Source: VMFP01 sp964630025
GTDB taxonomy: Bacteria > Patescibacteriota > Andersenbacteria > UBA10190 > CAIZMI01
Direction of reading: 5' to 3'
NCBI GenBank assembly: GCA_964630025.1
Contig: CAZVRG010000003.1
Span: forward strand, 1-51,851
DNA length: 51,851 bases
Shown here: piece after piece, positions 34,462 to 42,239 of the stretch
Layout of the letters: each line of letters opens with the position of its first letter
How positions within the stretch are numbered: position 1 is the stretch's first letter
Notes under the pieces: model-generated
Seen by the model: the letters and a program-made list of their open reading frames with translations, nothing else
The model's database searches: none
What the model was told of the DNA's origin: nothing
Translations under genes and position numbers: made by a program

Positions 34462-34795
34462 TCAGGAATCGTCCGTGTTTCAAGCGTCATACGATCTCCT
34501 GCGGGACATCCACCTCGCCCGCCGGACGTTCGCCAAAACCGAGAAGTATTCGCTCGGCGAGGCGTTGGAGCGCTCCGTGTTGGACATCCTTCTTCATATT
34601 ACGGACGCGGGCCGGATGAAGCACGAGTGGAAAGTGGCCGCCATTGATCAAGCGCTGCGGGAATTAGAACGAGCGAAAATTCTCATGCGCCTGGCGTGGG
34701 ACCTCCAGCAAATCAATGACCGGCGCATGAGTCTGTGGCAGGAAGCCGCACAGAAAATCGGCCGCATGCTCGGCGGTTGGCGAAAAGTCGCATAA
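34451..34795 (+). CDS. avd: Avd-type four-helix accessory protein of the DGR
   Basis: 114 aa from ATG 34451. The chain is helical: FQASYDLLRDIHLARRTFAK, then EKYSLGEALERSVLDILLHI, then AAIDQALRELERAKILMRLA and the family end IGRMLGGWRKVA. Avd forms a pentamer that binds the reverse transcriptase and template RNA and is needed for mutagenic cDNA synthesis in studied DGRs. The arrangement is odd. In most cassettes avd is on the same strand as RT, but here it is opposite. Its ATG overlaps the fourth codon of RT within a shared CATG. No good ribosome site is seen; the frame is open upstream to 34388. Confidence 0.88.
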   Translation: MPLIQESSVFQASYDLLRDIHLARRTFAKTEKYSLGEALERSVLDILLHITDAGRMKHEWKVAAIDQALRELERAKILMRLAWDLQQINDRRMSLWQEAAQKIGRMLGGWRKVA

Positions 34796-34796
34796 A

Positions 34797-34826
34797 GGTA
34801 GCCTTCCGGAAACCCGGAAGGCTACC
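34797..34826 (-). terminator. Perfect 13-bp hairpin at the 3' end of the template RNA
   Basis: ggtagccttccgg, 4-base loop, ccggaaggctacc. On the minus strand it follows TR by 12 bases and is followed by TTTA, a weak T tract. It also starts one base after the avd stop on plus. It could end the template RNA, end avd, or be a structural part of the template RNA. Confidence 0.65.
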
Positions 34827-34838
34827 GCTTCGAGAGAT

Positions 34839-34962
34839 TCCCCGCGAGACGCCGTACCGTAGTTCGGATTGGCATTCTCGTCCCAGTTCCAGTTGAGCTT
34901 CGGTCTGTCATCCCAGAGCTTCAGATAGGCACAGTTCTCGCGGTTCTCGCGATCAACGGAAC
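34839..34962 (-). repeat. DGR template repeat (TR)
   Basis: 124 nt aligned without gaps to VR at 35292-35415 (offset 453). Of 31 T on the plus strand (A in the minus-strand RNA), 24 differ in VR; of the other 93 positions none differ. Read in the target frame it encodes a lectin-like tail rich in AAC, GAC and AAG codons (CAYLKLWDDRPKLNWNW, then NYGTASRG), which places mutable A at the first two codon positions. Similarity ends sharply at both edges. Confidence 0.97.
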
Positions 34963-35204
34963 GGCATTGTTGCCACGCCTCATCTTAGACACTGGCGTTT
35001 CCACCTCTTTAGGGTTACGTCTGTATTTCATTCCGGGAATATTCCCGCGAAGACATGGCACGGAGTATCTCGAATGATTCGCTCGCTCCGATGCAGCTTG
35101 GATACCGCATCGACACTGGCGAAAACTCTTTCGAGGATTTCGGGGGCAGACGCCGGTAGCTTCTGCGCATGTCCCTACTCTCGGATCCTATTCTACAAGA
35201 AAAT
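34963..35204 (-). promoter_or_regulatory. Leader of the template RNA
   Basis: 242 bases between the target terminator and TR with no convincing gene. The target reading frame continues for several codons upstream of TR (DEAWQQCRSVD) after a stop, so the template region looks like a copied and trimmed target tail. A perfect 14-bp palindrome, cgggaatattcccg, lies at about 35037-35050. No clear promoter is visible, though the terminator upstream implies that one is needed here or that read-through occurs. Confidence 0.45.
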
Positions 35205-35240
35205 CCCCCGAGCTTCTTTTTTGAAGAAGAAACTCGAGGG
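35205..35240 (-). terminator. Hairpin after the target gene
   Basis: cccccgag and ctcgaggg pair with one mismatch, with inner cttc/gaag. On the minus strand the stem is followed by ATTTTCTT. It lies 48 bases after the target stop. Besides ending transcription, a hairpin just downstream of VR is known to help targeting in the Bordetella phage DGR. Confidence 0.7.
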
Positions 35241-35287
35241 ATGAATGAACTGTTGAGAAGTGACAAATTGGCTGAGGATTGAGGACC

Positions 35288-36055
35288 TTACTCCCCGCGA
35301 GACGCCGTACCGCAGCTCGGATTGGCACGCCCGCCCCAGACCCAGCCGAGCCCCGGTCCGGCAACCCAGAGCCCCAGACAGGCACAGCGCCCGCGGCGCT
35401 CGCGACCAACGGAACCAGGAAGATCCATGATGTGCCGATCGGGACCTTCTCCGCCGATGACCGTGGGGTCTTGGGCGTAGATGAACAGGCCGCCGATGGC
35501 TTCGAGGCCGACTTCGGGAGGGGTGAAGTCCTTGCGACAGTCTCGCGGGGCCTTCCCTCGGTTCCTTTGTCCGTCCTGGCACCAAACCCAGCGAACGAGG
35601 ACGGTGATCTCGGGGGTCGCCTCGTGCTGGACGAGAGTATCGTCGTTCCCCGTGAACGCAACTTTGAGAAGTGTACAGGCCTTCACGAGGGAGAGACGCT
35701 GCTTTGTGCCTTCCGTGTTTCGGAGAGGACGGGCGTCCCAGAGAACGAGGCGATTGAGGTGATCGGGAATTCCGATGGGGCGCTCGGGTGTCACCACGAT
35801 GCCCTCCGTCTCGAGACTCTTTCGATAGTCATCGAGCTTCGTGAAGCCGAGTTCTCGTCCCCATCCTTTGTCCCAGAGGACTTTGCTCTGGGCAAGGAAG
35901 GGATCAGCAGTGTCAGGAGGACCGACGCCGCCGTCCTTCAGACGACTGATGAGCTCCTGCACCTCCGATCGGAGTCCGGAACCGCCGCGGCGCACCCGCG
36001 CCTTCTCGATCGTCCGGAGTTCTGTAATCTGGTCAGCGGTGAATTCATCGGACAT
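35288..36055 (-). CDS. DGR target protein with diversified C-terminus
   Basis: 255 aa from ATG 36055, with GGAGGG eight bases upstream, and under a strong promoter. The N-terminal ~100 residues are helical and charged (SDEFTADQITELRTIEKARV). The middle is beta-rich with TVLVRWVWCQDGQRNRG, EVGLEAIGGLFIYAQDP and DLPG. Residues 214-254 are the variable repeat, ending CGTASRGE. Compared with the template, 17 codons in this tail have changed, most to Gly or Arg. Trp, Leu, Pro and Cys scaffold positions have no mutable A and are kept. I infer a C-type-lectin-like ligand-binding domain, as in known DGR targets. No signal peptide or TM is seen, so a cytoplasmic or assembled role is possible; the ligand is unknown. 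Confidence 0.92.
   Translation of the reverse strand: MSDEFTADQITELRTIEKARVRRGGSGLRSEVQELISRLKDGGVGPPDTADPFLAQSKVLWDKGWGRELGFTKLDDYRKSLETEGIVVTPERPIGIPDHLNRLVLWDARPLRNTEGTKQRLSLVKACTLLKVAFTGNDDTLVQHEATPEITVLVRWVWCQDGQRNRGKAPRDCRKDFTPPEVGLEAIGGLFIYAQDPTVIGGEGPDRHIMDLPGSVGRERRGRCACLGLWVAGPGLGWVWGGRANPSCGTASRGE
35292..35415 (-). repeat. DGR variable repeat (VR)
   Basis: Receives the mutagenised copy of TR. Changes relative to TR on the coding strand are 18 A-to-G, 4 A-to-C and 2 A-to-T. The 3' 21 nt (tccccgcgagacgccgtaccg on plus, less one base at either end as the core) are identical and hold the presumed initiation-of-homology segment. VR ends two bases before the stop codon. Confidence 0.97.
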
Positions 36056-36189
36056 GGTCAACACCCTCCAGCCGCTGGAATGCGCGTATGGTAGCACGAA
36101 GCCAGCACACGCGTGTCCACGCGGATAGCGCTGCACGGAAGCCGCCGTGCGCGGAGTCAAAGGAACAATCCTTGACCGAATCGGCTTCA

Positions 36190-36219
36190 ATAATACACCA
36201 AGAACTTGAATCTTGTCAA
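36190..36219 (-). promoter_or_regulatory. Strong promoter of the DGR target gene
   Basis: Minus strand: TTGACA (36219-36214), 18-base spacer, TATTAT (36195-36190). It leaves a leader of about 130 bases before ATG 36055. It shares its -35 bases with the plus-strand hicB promoter. Confidence 0.75.
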
Positions 36220-36241
36220 GAGTGAAGAGAAACGGTATATT
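36213..36241 (+). promoter_or_regulatory. Promoter of hicBA, overlapping the target promoter
   Basis: TTGTCA (36213-36218), 17-base spacer, TATATT (36236-36241), then ATG at 36258, so the leader is only about 10 bases. The -35 box covers the -35 box of the divergent DGR target promoter. Confidence 0.7.
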
Positions 36242-36257
36242 GACACCGTACACGCTC

Positions 36258-36512
36258 ATGAAACGAAAGAAGGTAGCAACACTCTCAACATATACAGCGG
36301 TGTTTGAGCCCGCCTCGGAAGGCGGTTACACTGTCTCCGTTCCGACGCTCCCCGGCTGTATCTCGGAAGGCGAGACGTTCGAAGAAGCCCAAAAGAATAT
36401 CCGCGAAGCCATTGAACTCTACCTCGAAGAACTCCGGCCTCGCCCAAAAACTCCGGCTCCATCCCGAGATCTTCCGGTGGTCGCACCTATTCAGGTTTCC
36501 ATGCCTTCGTGA
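36258..36512 (+). CDS. hicB: HicB-family antitoxin
   Basis: 84 aa. The partial RNase-H-like fold is clear: YTAVFEPASEGGYTVSVPTL, PGCISEGETFEEAQKNIREA, IELYLEELR. HicB neutralises HicA and often represses its own operon. It precedes hicA and overlaps it by GTGA. It lies under the promoter that overlaps the DGR target promoter, so repressor binding here could also affect the DGR. Confidence 0.92.
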   Translation: MKRKKVATLSTYTAVFEPASEGGYTVSVPTLPGCISEGETFEEAQKNIREAIELYLEELRPRPKTPAPSRDLPVVAPIQVSMPS

Positions 36513-36718
36513 CGCGGCTCCCGTCGTGCACGCCGAAGGACGTATGCCGCGCATTGGAACACGCGGGGTTTCGCTTCGCTCGCCAGCACGGCAGTCACCG
36601 GATCAACGGCCGCGCGGTGACCGTGCCGTACCACAACAACGATCTCAAGCGCGGCACTCTGCATGCCATCGTCCGGGCGTCCGGACTCACCGTTGAGGAG
36701 TTCAGAGAACTTCTTTAA
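36509..36718 (+). CDS. hicA: HicA-family mRNA interferase toxin
   Basis: 69 aa from GTG. The double-stranded-RNA-binding-like fold has CRALEHAGFRFARQHGSHRI with the catalytic His in GSH, then VTVPYHNNDLKRGTLHAIVR and the helix SGLTVEEFRELL. It degrades mRNA when free of HicB. Order hicB-hicA is one of the two common arrangements. Confidence 0.92.
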   Translation: MTRLPSCTPKDVCRALEHAGFRFARQHGSHRINGRAVTVPYHNNDLKRGTLHAIVRASGLTVEEFRELL

Positions 36719-36752
36719 CAACTTCTCCGTCGCGGCGAGCCGGTGGGCGCGC

Positions 36753-37178
36753 TTAGCCTGTTTCAATAACTCGCTCCGCTGGTTCCTTGCCGTGTGTAAT
36801 GCGAACACGCGCCACGCGCACGGCAGAAGAGAGCATCCCTTTCGGAAGTCGGTCTGCCCACTCGATAACAGTGATCGCACGCGGATCTTCTAGAAGTTCG
36901 GAAAGTCCGATGCGATCGAGGTCTACAGCGGGATCCGTAAGCCGATAGAGATCGAGATGACGAAGCACTCCCTGCCCGGCAAGCAGATACTCATGCAGGA
37001 GCGTGAAGCTTGGAGACGTGGCGAAAACGGTCCCTCCAAGTTCTTCCGCCATACCCTGTACAAACGTCGTTTTCCCGGACCCGAGCGGGCCTTCTAGTAA
37101 CACTATATCGCCAGGTTTGAGACGACGCGCAAACGCTTTTCCTGCTGCGCGGGTTTCTCCCGGAGTATGCGTTTCCAT
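36753..37178 (-). CDS. tsaE: TsaE, ATPase of t6A synthesis
   Basis: 141 aa from ATG 37178, preceded by GGTGA at five bases. An ATG at 37190 overlapping the uppP stop is also possible. Walker A GPLGSGKTT is at 30-38, with SPSFTLLHEY and HLDLYRLTDP, then LLEDPRAITVIEWADRLP. TsaE drives the TsaB-TsaD complex in t6A formation. It is probably translated with uppP, upstream on the same strand, and converges with hicBA. Confidence 0.93.
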   Translation of the reverse strand: METHTPGETRAAGKAFARRLKPGDIVLLEGPLGSGKTTFVQGMAEELGGTVFATSPSFTLLHEYLLAGQGVLRHLDLYRLTDPAVDLDRIGLSELLEDPRAITVIEWADRLPKGMLSSAVRVARVRITHGKEPAERVIETG

Positions 37179-37183
37179 GACGT

Positions 37184-38077
37184 TCACCATACGCTCCAGA
37201 GCGTCAGCACGACGCCAAGCACGAAAAGATACACACCAAATGGCATGAATGTTCGCGTACGAACAAAACGCAGAAACACGTGAATAGCGCCGAACCCGGA
37301 CAGGAACGCCGCCAGCACGCCTATACCAAGCGTGGGTGAAAATCCATTACCTACTGTCGTGCGAATGCCCTCAAGCCCCGCTGCTGCCGTAATTGGAAGC
37401 GCAAGAAGAAAAGAAAACTCCACCGCGCGCTCACGCGAAAGTCCGGAGAGTATACCGGCAGTCATGGTGACGCCCGACCGCGATAGCCCGGGAAGAAGCG
37501 CCACGATCTGCGCGCACCCGATGAGAAACCCGCGTCGTGGCGTAAAGCCTCCCCGCCCCAAGGGGCGGGGCATCTGGGGGTTTTGCTGCGTAGCAGTGTC
37601 GGCTCCGCCGACGCGTGTCGATTGTAAAACCTCGCCATGCACCCCCGCCCCTCGGGGCGGGGCATTCTGGCGAGGGGCAGTAAACGCTTGCGATGCCCAA
37701 GGACGCTCGCGCCGACTGGCAATGAACAGCAGAACGGCGGTGGCAATAAATGACAACCCGGTAACGAGCAGGCTGCGAAACTCTTCCGCAATAAGACGCT
37801 GCCCGAGAAATCCGACCAGCCCCGCCGGGATGGTTCCCACAACGAGCGCCCAGAAGAGTTGCGGGTCACGACCGCGCAGAAGGTTTATCCAGGTTGTCCG
37901 AAAATAGACAAGCACCGCGAAAAATGTTCCCAGATGCAGCGCCGCGTCGAACGACAGTCCTTCATCCGCCCATCCAAAGAGATGTCGCACAAGCAGCAAA
38001 TGCCCGTCGCTGCTGATCGGCAAAAATTCCGTGATGCCTTGTACGCCCCCAAGCACAATCGCGCGGAGCATATCCAT
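37184..38077 (-). CDS. uppP: Undecaprenyl-diphosphatase UppP (BacA type) with in-frame repeat insertion
   Basis: Recycles the C55 lipid carrier for cell-wall synthesis. It has 297 aa and about eight TM segments. Active-site blocks are GVQGITEFLPISSDGHLLL at 11-29 and LLPGLSRSGVTMTAGILSGL. Between them, about residues 130-180 form a Pro/Gly/Arg/Gln-rich loop that has no place in the family and is encoded by the GC-rich double palindrome at 37543-37680. The frame is kept, so the protein may still fold with an enlarged loop. It overlaps the upstream possible start of tsaE. Confidence 0.93.
   Translation of the reverse strand: MDMLRAIVLGGVQGITEFLPISSDGHLLLVRHLFGWADEGLSFDAALHLGTFFAVLVYFRTTWINLLRGRDPQLFWALVVGTIPAGLVGFLGQRLIAEEFRSLLVTGLSFIATAVLLFIASRRERPWASQAFTAPRQNAPPRGAGVHGEVLQSTRVGGADTATQQNPQMPRPLGRGGFTPRRGFLIGCAQIVALLPGLSRSGVTMTAGILSGLSRERAVEFSFLLALPITAAAGLEGIRTTVGNGFSPTLGIGVLAAFLSGFGAIHVFLRFVRTRTFMPFGVYLFVLGVVLTLWSVW
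37543..37680. repeat. Palindromic element inserted in uppP
   Basis: Two copies of ccccgcccc-2 bases-ggggcgggg (37551-37570 and 37643-37662) flank smaller palindromes such as tgctgcgtagca and tcggctccgccga. The whole block lies inside uppP and is translated. Confidence 0.85.
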
Positions 38078-38156
38078 GCACCACAGCCTAGCATGAAGAC
38101 TCGGGTGGAACCTCTGTTGCTTCTTCCAACGGGCACGACTACGCTAAGCAGTTCCC

Positions 38157-39380
38157 ATGAACCGTTCGAGTATTGATGCGGCAGTCGCATTCCTCACGCG
38201 CGCGCAGCGCGGCGTTCTCCTTCTGGTCCCGGAAACGCCATCTACAGACACCTTCGCTTCAATGCTTGCACTCGGTCTTGCGCTGGATCGCCTTGGGAAG
38301 TCCCCCACCATGATCAGCCCGAGTTTCGTTCCCGAACATCTGCAGTTTCTTCCCGGCACCTCCCAGGTACGGAATGTGCTCGACACGCCGACAGAATTGA
38401 TTGTGGAGATTCCTGTCGGAAACGCACGTCCCCGCGATGTCCAGTGGGATATCGCCGAGAAATATCTTCGCATTCGTGTGAACGGAAAAGGACAGACGAT
38501 CGGGGCGCAAGACATTCGCGTCCGACCGGGCAGCTATCCGTGGGATGCGGTGGTTGTCCTTGGCACGCCGCGCCGAGAAGCACTGGGTTCGTTGCTGCAT
38601 GATCATGCGTCGTTGTTTGCGGAAACGCCGCTGATGAATATCGATCGCGGCACAGAGAATACATTTTTTGGAACCGTGAATGTTATCTTGCCACACGCCG
38701 ACACGGTATCCGAAGTGGTGTTGGCACTTCTCGAAGCACTCGGCGGCGACGCACTCACGCCGGAAGTTGCAACCTGCCTGTTCGCCGGCATCACCGCCGC
38801 CACCGATTCCTTCCGCTCCCCATCACTCGCATCCGGTACGCTGCGCGTGGCCAGTCAACTCTTGTCTTTTGGCGCCGATCACCAACAGGTTGTTCGTCAC
38901 CTGTTTCGCACGCATACGCTTGCAGAACTTCGCCTGCTTGGCCGCGCCCTCGCCCGTCTCGAAGAACTGCGCAGTGACGCAGTGCTGACGATCGTGTCCG
39001 ACCGCGACTTCGCGGCAAGCGAAGCAACCCCCGACGTGATGCCGAGCATTCTCAAAGAGATCCGCGAATGGACCGGGCAGACGCGCACAACGTTTCTTGC
39101 GTTTGCACGCACACCCGACACGTTCGAAGTGCTGATCGCGCCGCGCTCCACCCTTGCGGAACAGCACGAAGCGCTGCGCGCGTCACTGAACGGCGTTTCC
39201 GTGGGACCGTTTCTTCTTGTGAATCTTGGTATGGTCACCGCCGAGCGCGTGCCTGACATTGTCCGCACCGAGCTCCTTCCCCGCCTTTCCGACGCAGAAA
39301 AAGCGGAGCGTGCTACGTCAACGGCCGCGGTGTCAGCTGCGGATACTTCCGCAGCATTGTCCGCATCTGCGCGCGCGTAA
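38157..39380 (+). CDS. NrnA-like DHH-superfamily protein lacking the DHH residues
   Basis: 407 aa. The order of segments matches bifunctional oligoribonuclease/pAp phosphatase NrnA: MLALGLALDRLGK near 36, NIDRGTENTFFGTVN at 161 where NrnA has NIDHH-x2-N-x2-FG-x2-N, FAGITAATDSFRSPSLASGT near 210, and a C-terminal DHHA1-like part with TFLAFARTPDTFEVLIAPR. The two His of DHH are Arg-Gly here, and the first metal motif reads STDT instead of PDGD. I infer loss of phosphoesterase activity. The last 68 bases overlap the end of the convergent PfkB gene, giving an Ala/Ser-rich tail. Confidence 0.75.
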   Translation: MNRSSIDAAVAFLTRAQRGVLLLVPETPSTDTFASMLALGLALDRLGKSPTMISPSFVPEHLQFLPGTSQVRNVLDTPTELIVEIPVGNARPRDVQWDIAEKYLRIRVNGKGQTIGAQDIRVRPGSYPWDAVVVLGTPRREALGSLLHDHASLFAETPLMNIDRGTENTFFGTVNVILPHADTVSEVVLALLEALGGDALTPEVATCLFAGITAATDSFRSPSLASGTLRVASQLLSFGADHQQVVRHLFRTHTLAELRLLGRALARLEELRSDAVLTIVSDRDFAASEATPDVMPSILKEIREWTGQTRTTFLAFARTPDTFEVLIAPRSTLAEQHEALRASLNGVSVGPFLLVNLGMVTAERVPDIVRTELLPRLSDAEKAERATSTAAVSAADTSAALSASARA

Positions 39381-40308
39381 GCAATCCGGCCTGCGGGCCT
39401 ACCTTCTGCACCACCGACCCGGCATTCGCCGTTCCCCAGCGAAGCGCTTCCGCTGTGCGTTCGCCTGTGCAGAGAGCGGAAAGAAATCCGGTGCTGAACG
39501 CATCGCCCGCTCCGGTTCGCTCCACGGCAGGCAGCGGAAAGGGCGGCATAAACAGCTGCTCGCCGTCACGCAGCACATAGGAGCCTTCCGGCCCGTCGGT
39601 CACGACCACCGTTGTCGGTCCCAGCGCATGTAACCCGGCGAGGAGCGTTTTGGGTTCCGCAGACGGCGCGCTCTTCAGAATCATGGCTGCTTCTTCGCGG
39701 TTCACCAGCAACACCGCGGCGCGCTTGATGACCGTCGCAAGCGCCGCAGCGTCGCCGCGGAGTTGATGCGTTCCTGGATTAAAGGCGAGAGACGCACCGG
39801 ACGCATGCACAGAACGGAGAAGCGCGGGCACGATCCGCTCCCATCCCTTTCCCATACTGGTGAGATAGACCCAGCGCGAGGGCGCGAGTGTTGGCAAACG
39901 ATAGGTGCGCGGCTGGTGATAAACCAGAATGGTCCGCTCTCCCTGAAAACTCAAAACGGTTGAGTAATTCGTGCCGCGCTTTTTGTCGCGCATCACATAG
40001 GGCAGCGCCACAGTATTTTTCTGCAGCTCGGCGACAATCGTGTTTCCCGCCTCGTCACTCCCCAGTATGGTCGCAAGCGCAACAGACAGGCCAAGTCGCG
40101 CAGACCCCACCGCATTATTTGCCGCGTTTCCCGCTGCCGGAACGCGGATGATGGATTCAACCGGGATTTTATCTGCATACCGAAGACAGAGAAGACACGC
40201 GCGCCGATCGAGCGTGCACTGCACCGTTGCGTCATCAAGCATGAGGAACATATCCACTGTCGCATCACCGATGGAAATGAGATCGTAGGATGCTGCTGTC
40301 GCCGCCAT
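39313..40308 (-). CDS. PfkB-family carbohydrate kinase
   Basis: 331 aa from ATG 40308. It has LISIGDATVDMFL, then PAAGNAANNAVGSARLGLSV with the first PfkB signature, LGSDEAGNTIVAEL, GTNYSTVLSFQGERTILVYH, and the second signature ERTGAGDAFSTGFLSAL with the catalytic Asp. It is a ribokinase/adenosine-kinase relative; the sugar or nucleoside cannot be told from sequence. The stretch VQCTLDRRACLLCLRYADKI is unusual and Cys-rich. The frame is open upstream, but homology starts here. It converges with the NrnA-like gene and overlaps it. Confidence 0.9.
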   Translation of the reverse strand: MAATAASYDLISIGDATVDMFLMLDDATVQCTLDRRACLLCLRYADKIPVESIIRVPAAGNAANNAVGSARLGLSVALATILGSDEAGNTIVAELQKNTVALPYVMRDKKRGTNYSTVLSFQGERTILVYHQPRTYRLPTLAPSRWVYLTSMGKGWERIVPALLRSVHASGASLAFNPGTHQLRGDAAALATVIKRAAVLLVNREEAAMILKSAPSAEPKTLLAGLHALGPTTVVVTDGPEGSYVLRDGEQLFMPPFPLPAVERTGAGDAFSTGFLSALCTGERTAEALRWGTANAGSVVQKVGPQAGLLTRAQMRTMLRKYPQLTPRPLT

Positions 40309-40456
40309 CCCTAGAGTGTAGCGCGTGCGCGCGCAAGCGTGCGAGCGCGTACACCCCGCACCACCAAACGGACACGGACAAAGAGTCAGAGCGTCTGCGG
40401 CAGCGTGCTCAAGCGTTCGTTGGCGGTGCGGGGTACAATGCTCTTGCACCCGTATC

Positions 40457-42194
40457 ATGGCCGACACCAACATCCCAACATCTCCGGAAGATCCGCTGCC
40501 TCTTGCCGGAAGCGGCAGTATTGCGGAGGAAACGCAGAAAGAATTTCAGCGCGGGAAACGCAAGCTTGATCCCACATTGAAAAAACTCGAGCGCAGCGAT
40601 GAAGAACGCTTCGCGGCGGATCGTGCCGAGCGCATCGGCATTCCGTATATCAACCTCCTTGGGTTTCCCATCAACGCCGACGCCCTGCGCATCATCCCAG
40701 AAGTGCGTGCGCGCTCAACGAAAGCGGTCGCATTTTGGAAACAAGGACGCGAAGTGCGGCTTGGGGCGGTCGATCCGAGCTCGCGCGCGGTGCGGGATCT
40801 CGAAAATGAGCTCGTGGACAAAGCGGGACTGCACATACGCCGCTTCCTCATTTCGCCGCACTCATTCGACGTGGCGCTCGCCCAGTATGTCAACGTCGTG
40901 CAGGCAGAAGATAAACGCGGACGGTATCTTGCGCTCACAGAAAAACAGGGTGCAAGCTTTGAAGAGGAAATTCGCAACCTCAAAGAACTGGGGAAACGGA
41001 TTGTTGAACTTCCCACGACCGAGGTGCTTGACACCATTGTCGCTGGAGCCGTGAAGCTCGCCGCGTCCGATATCCACATTGAACCGAAAGAGGATGCTGC
41101 GCGTCTGCGCTATCGCATTGACGGTGTGTTGCAGGACATCACGAATTTTTCTCCAGAGGGATACAAGCAACTCCTCTCCCGTGTGAAGGTATTGTCAGGC
41201 CTCAAGCTCAACGTGCACGATCTGCCGCAAGACGGATCCTTTGTGCTGCAAACCGCGCAGACAACCATTGATGTGCGTACGAGCATCATCCCCGGCGATC
41301 CCGGAGAGAACATCGTGCTTCGGCTCTTGGATCGGAATATGGCCGTGCAACGCATTGAGGATCTTGGTATGAAAGACCGCGACCGAGAGACCATTCTCAA
41401 AGAACTCAAGAAACCGGACGGGATGATTCTCAACACCGGCCCGACCGGATCGGGAAAAACAACCACGCTGGCCACGTTTCTCCAATATATTAATGAAGCA
41501 GGACTAAAAATTATTACGCTAGAAGACCCTATTGAGTACCGCATCGCCGGCGTCGAGCAAACGCAGGTCGATGAAGAGAGCGGCTACACGTTTTCGCGCG
41601 GTCTGCGGAGTATTCTCCGCCAGGACCCGGACATTATCCTCGTCGGGGAGATCCGTGACAGCGACACGGCGGAGACCGCGATGCACGCCGCGCTCACCGG
41701 GCACCTCGTACTTACGACGCTGCATACAAACGACGCGGTCGGTGCCGTTCCCCGACTCGTCGATATGGGTGTTCGTCCGTACATTATCGGCCCCGCCGTG
41801 AACGCGGTGATCGCGCAGCGCCTTGTTCGAAAAGTGTGTGCCCACTGTCACGAAGAGACGCCCGCAACGCCCGAGGAGCGCGAGCTTATACGCGAAGCGA
41901 TGAGCGGTGTAGTGAAAGAGGTCTTTGATCCCGCAATCCTCAATGATCCGAAACTCACGCTCGCGCGGCCGAAGGGATGCGCGAAGTGCAACGATACGGG
42001 CTATCACGGACGCATCGNNNNNNNNNNCCGTAAAAGGAGAAATCGAAAAACTCATTACAGAAGGCACCGACACGCTTGCCCTAAAAGAGGCGGCGCACAA
42101 GCAGGGTATGACCACCATCACCCAGGACGGCATTCTAAAGGTCCTCGACAAAATTACGACATTGGAAGAAGTAGAGCGTATCGGGGACGTATAG
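40457..42194 (+). CDS. pilB: Type IV pilus assembly ATPase PilB / GspE (split by an N gap)
   Basis: Hexameric motor for pilus extension. ATG 40457 begins a GspE N-terminal domain (IPYINLLGFPINADALRIIP). The ATPase has ASDIHIEPKEDAARLRYRID, Walker A TGPTGSGKTTT near 328, the Asp box ITLEDPIEYRI, Walker B SILRQDPDIILVGEIRD, the His box TGHLVLTTLHTND, and a four-Cys zinc site (CAHC ... CAKC). The N run at 42018-42027 follows GYHGRIG. The sequence resumes with VKGEIEKLI in another frame, so several codons are missing. The end is TAG 42192. No other pilus gene is in the window. Confidence 0.93.
42018..42027. other. Assembly gap (10 N) inside pilB
   Basis: Falls between GYHGRIG and VKGEIEKL. The family has about seven more residues here (IYEIFTV-like). 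The frame differs across the gap, so its true length is not ten. Confidence 0.9.
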
Positions 42195-42239
42195 CCTTCG
42201 CTGCGACACCTCTCCACAGGACTTTTCCACATGGCAATC

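Noticed and set aside
35015..35266. 83-codon minus-strand frame upstream of the DGR template
   Set aside because: It spans the terminator hairpin, is low in family-like features, and has no convincing ribosome site. I treat the interval as the template RNA leader.
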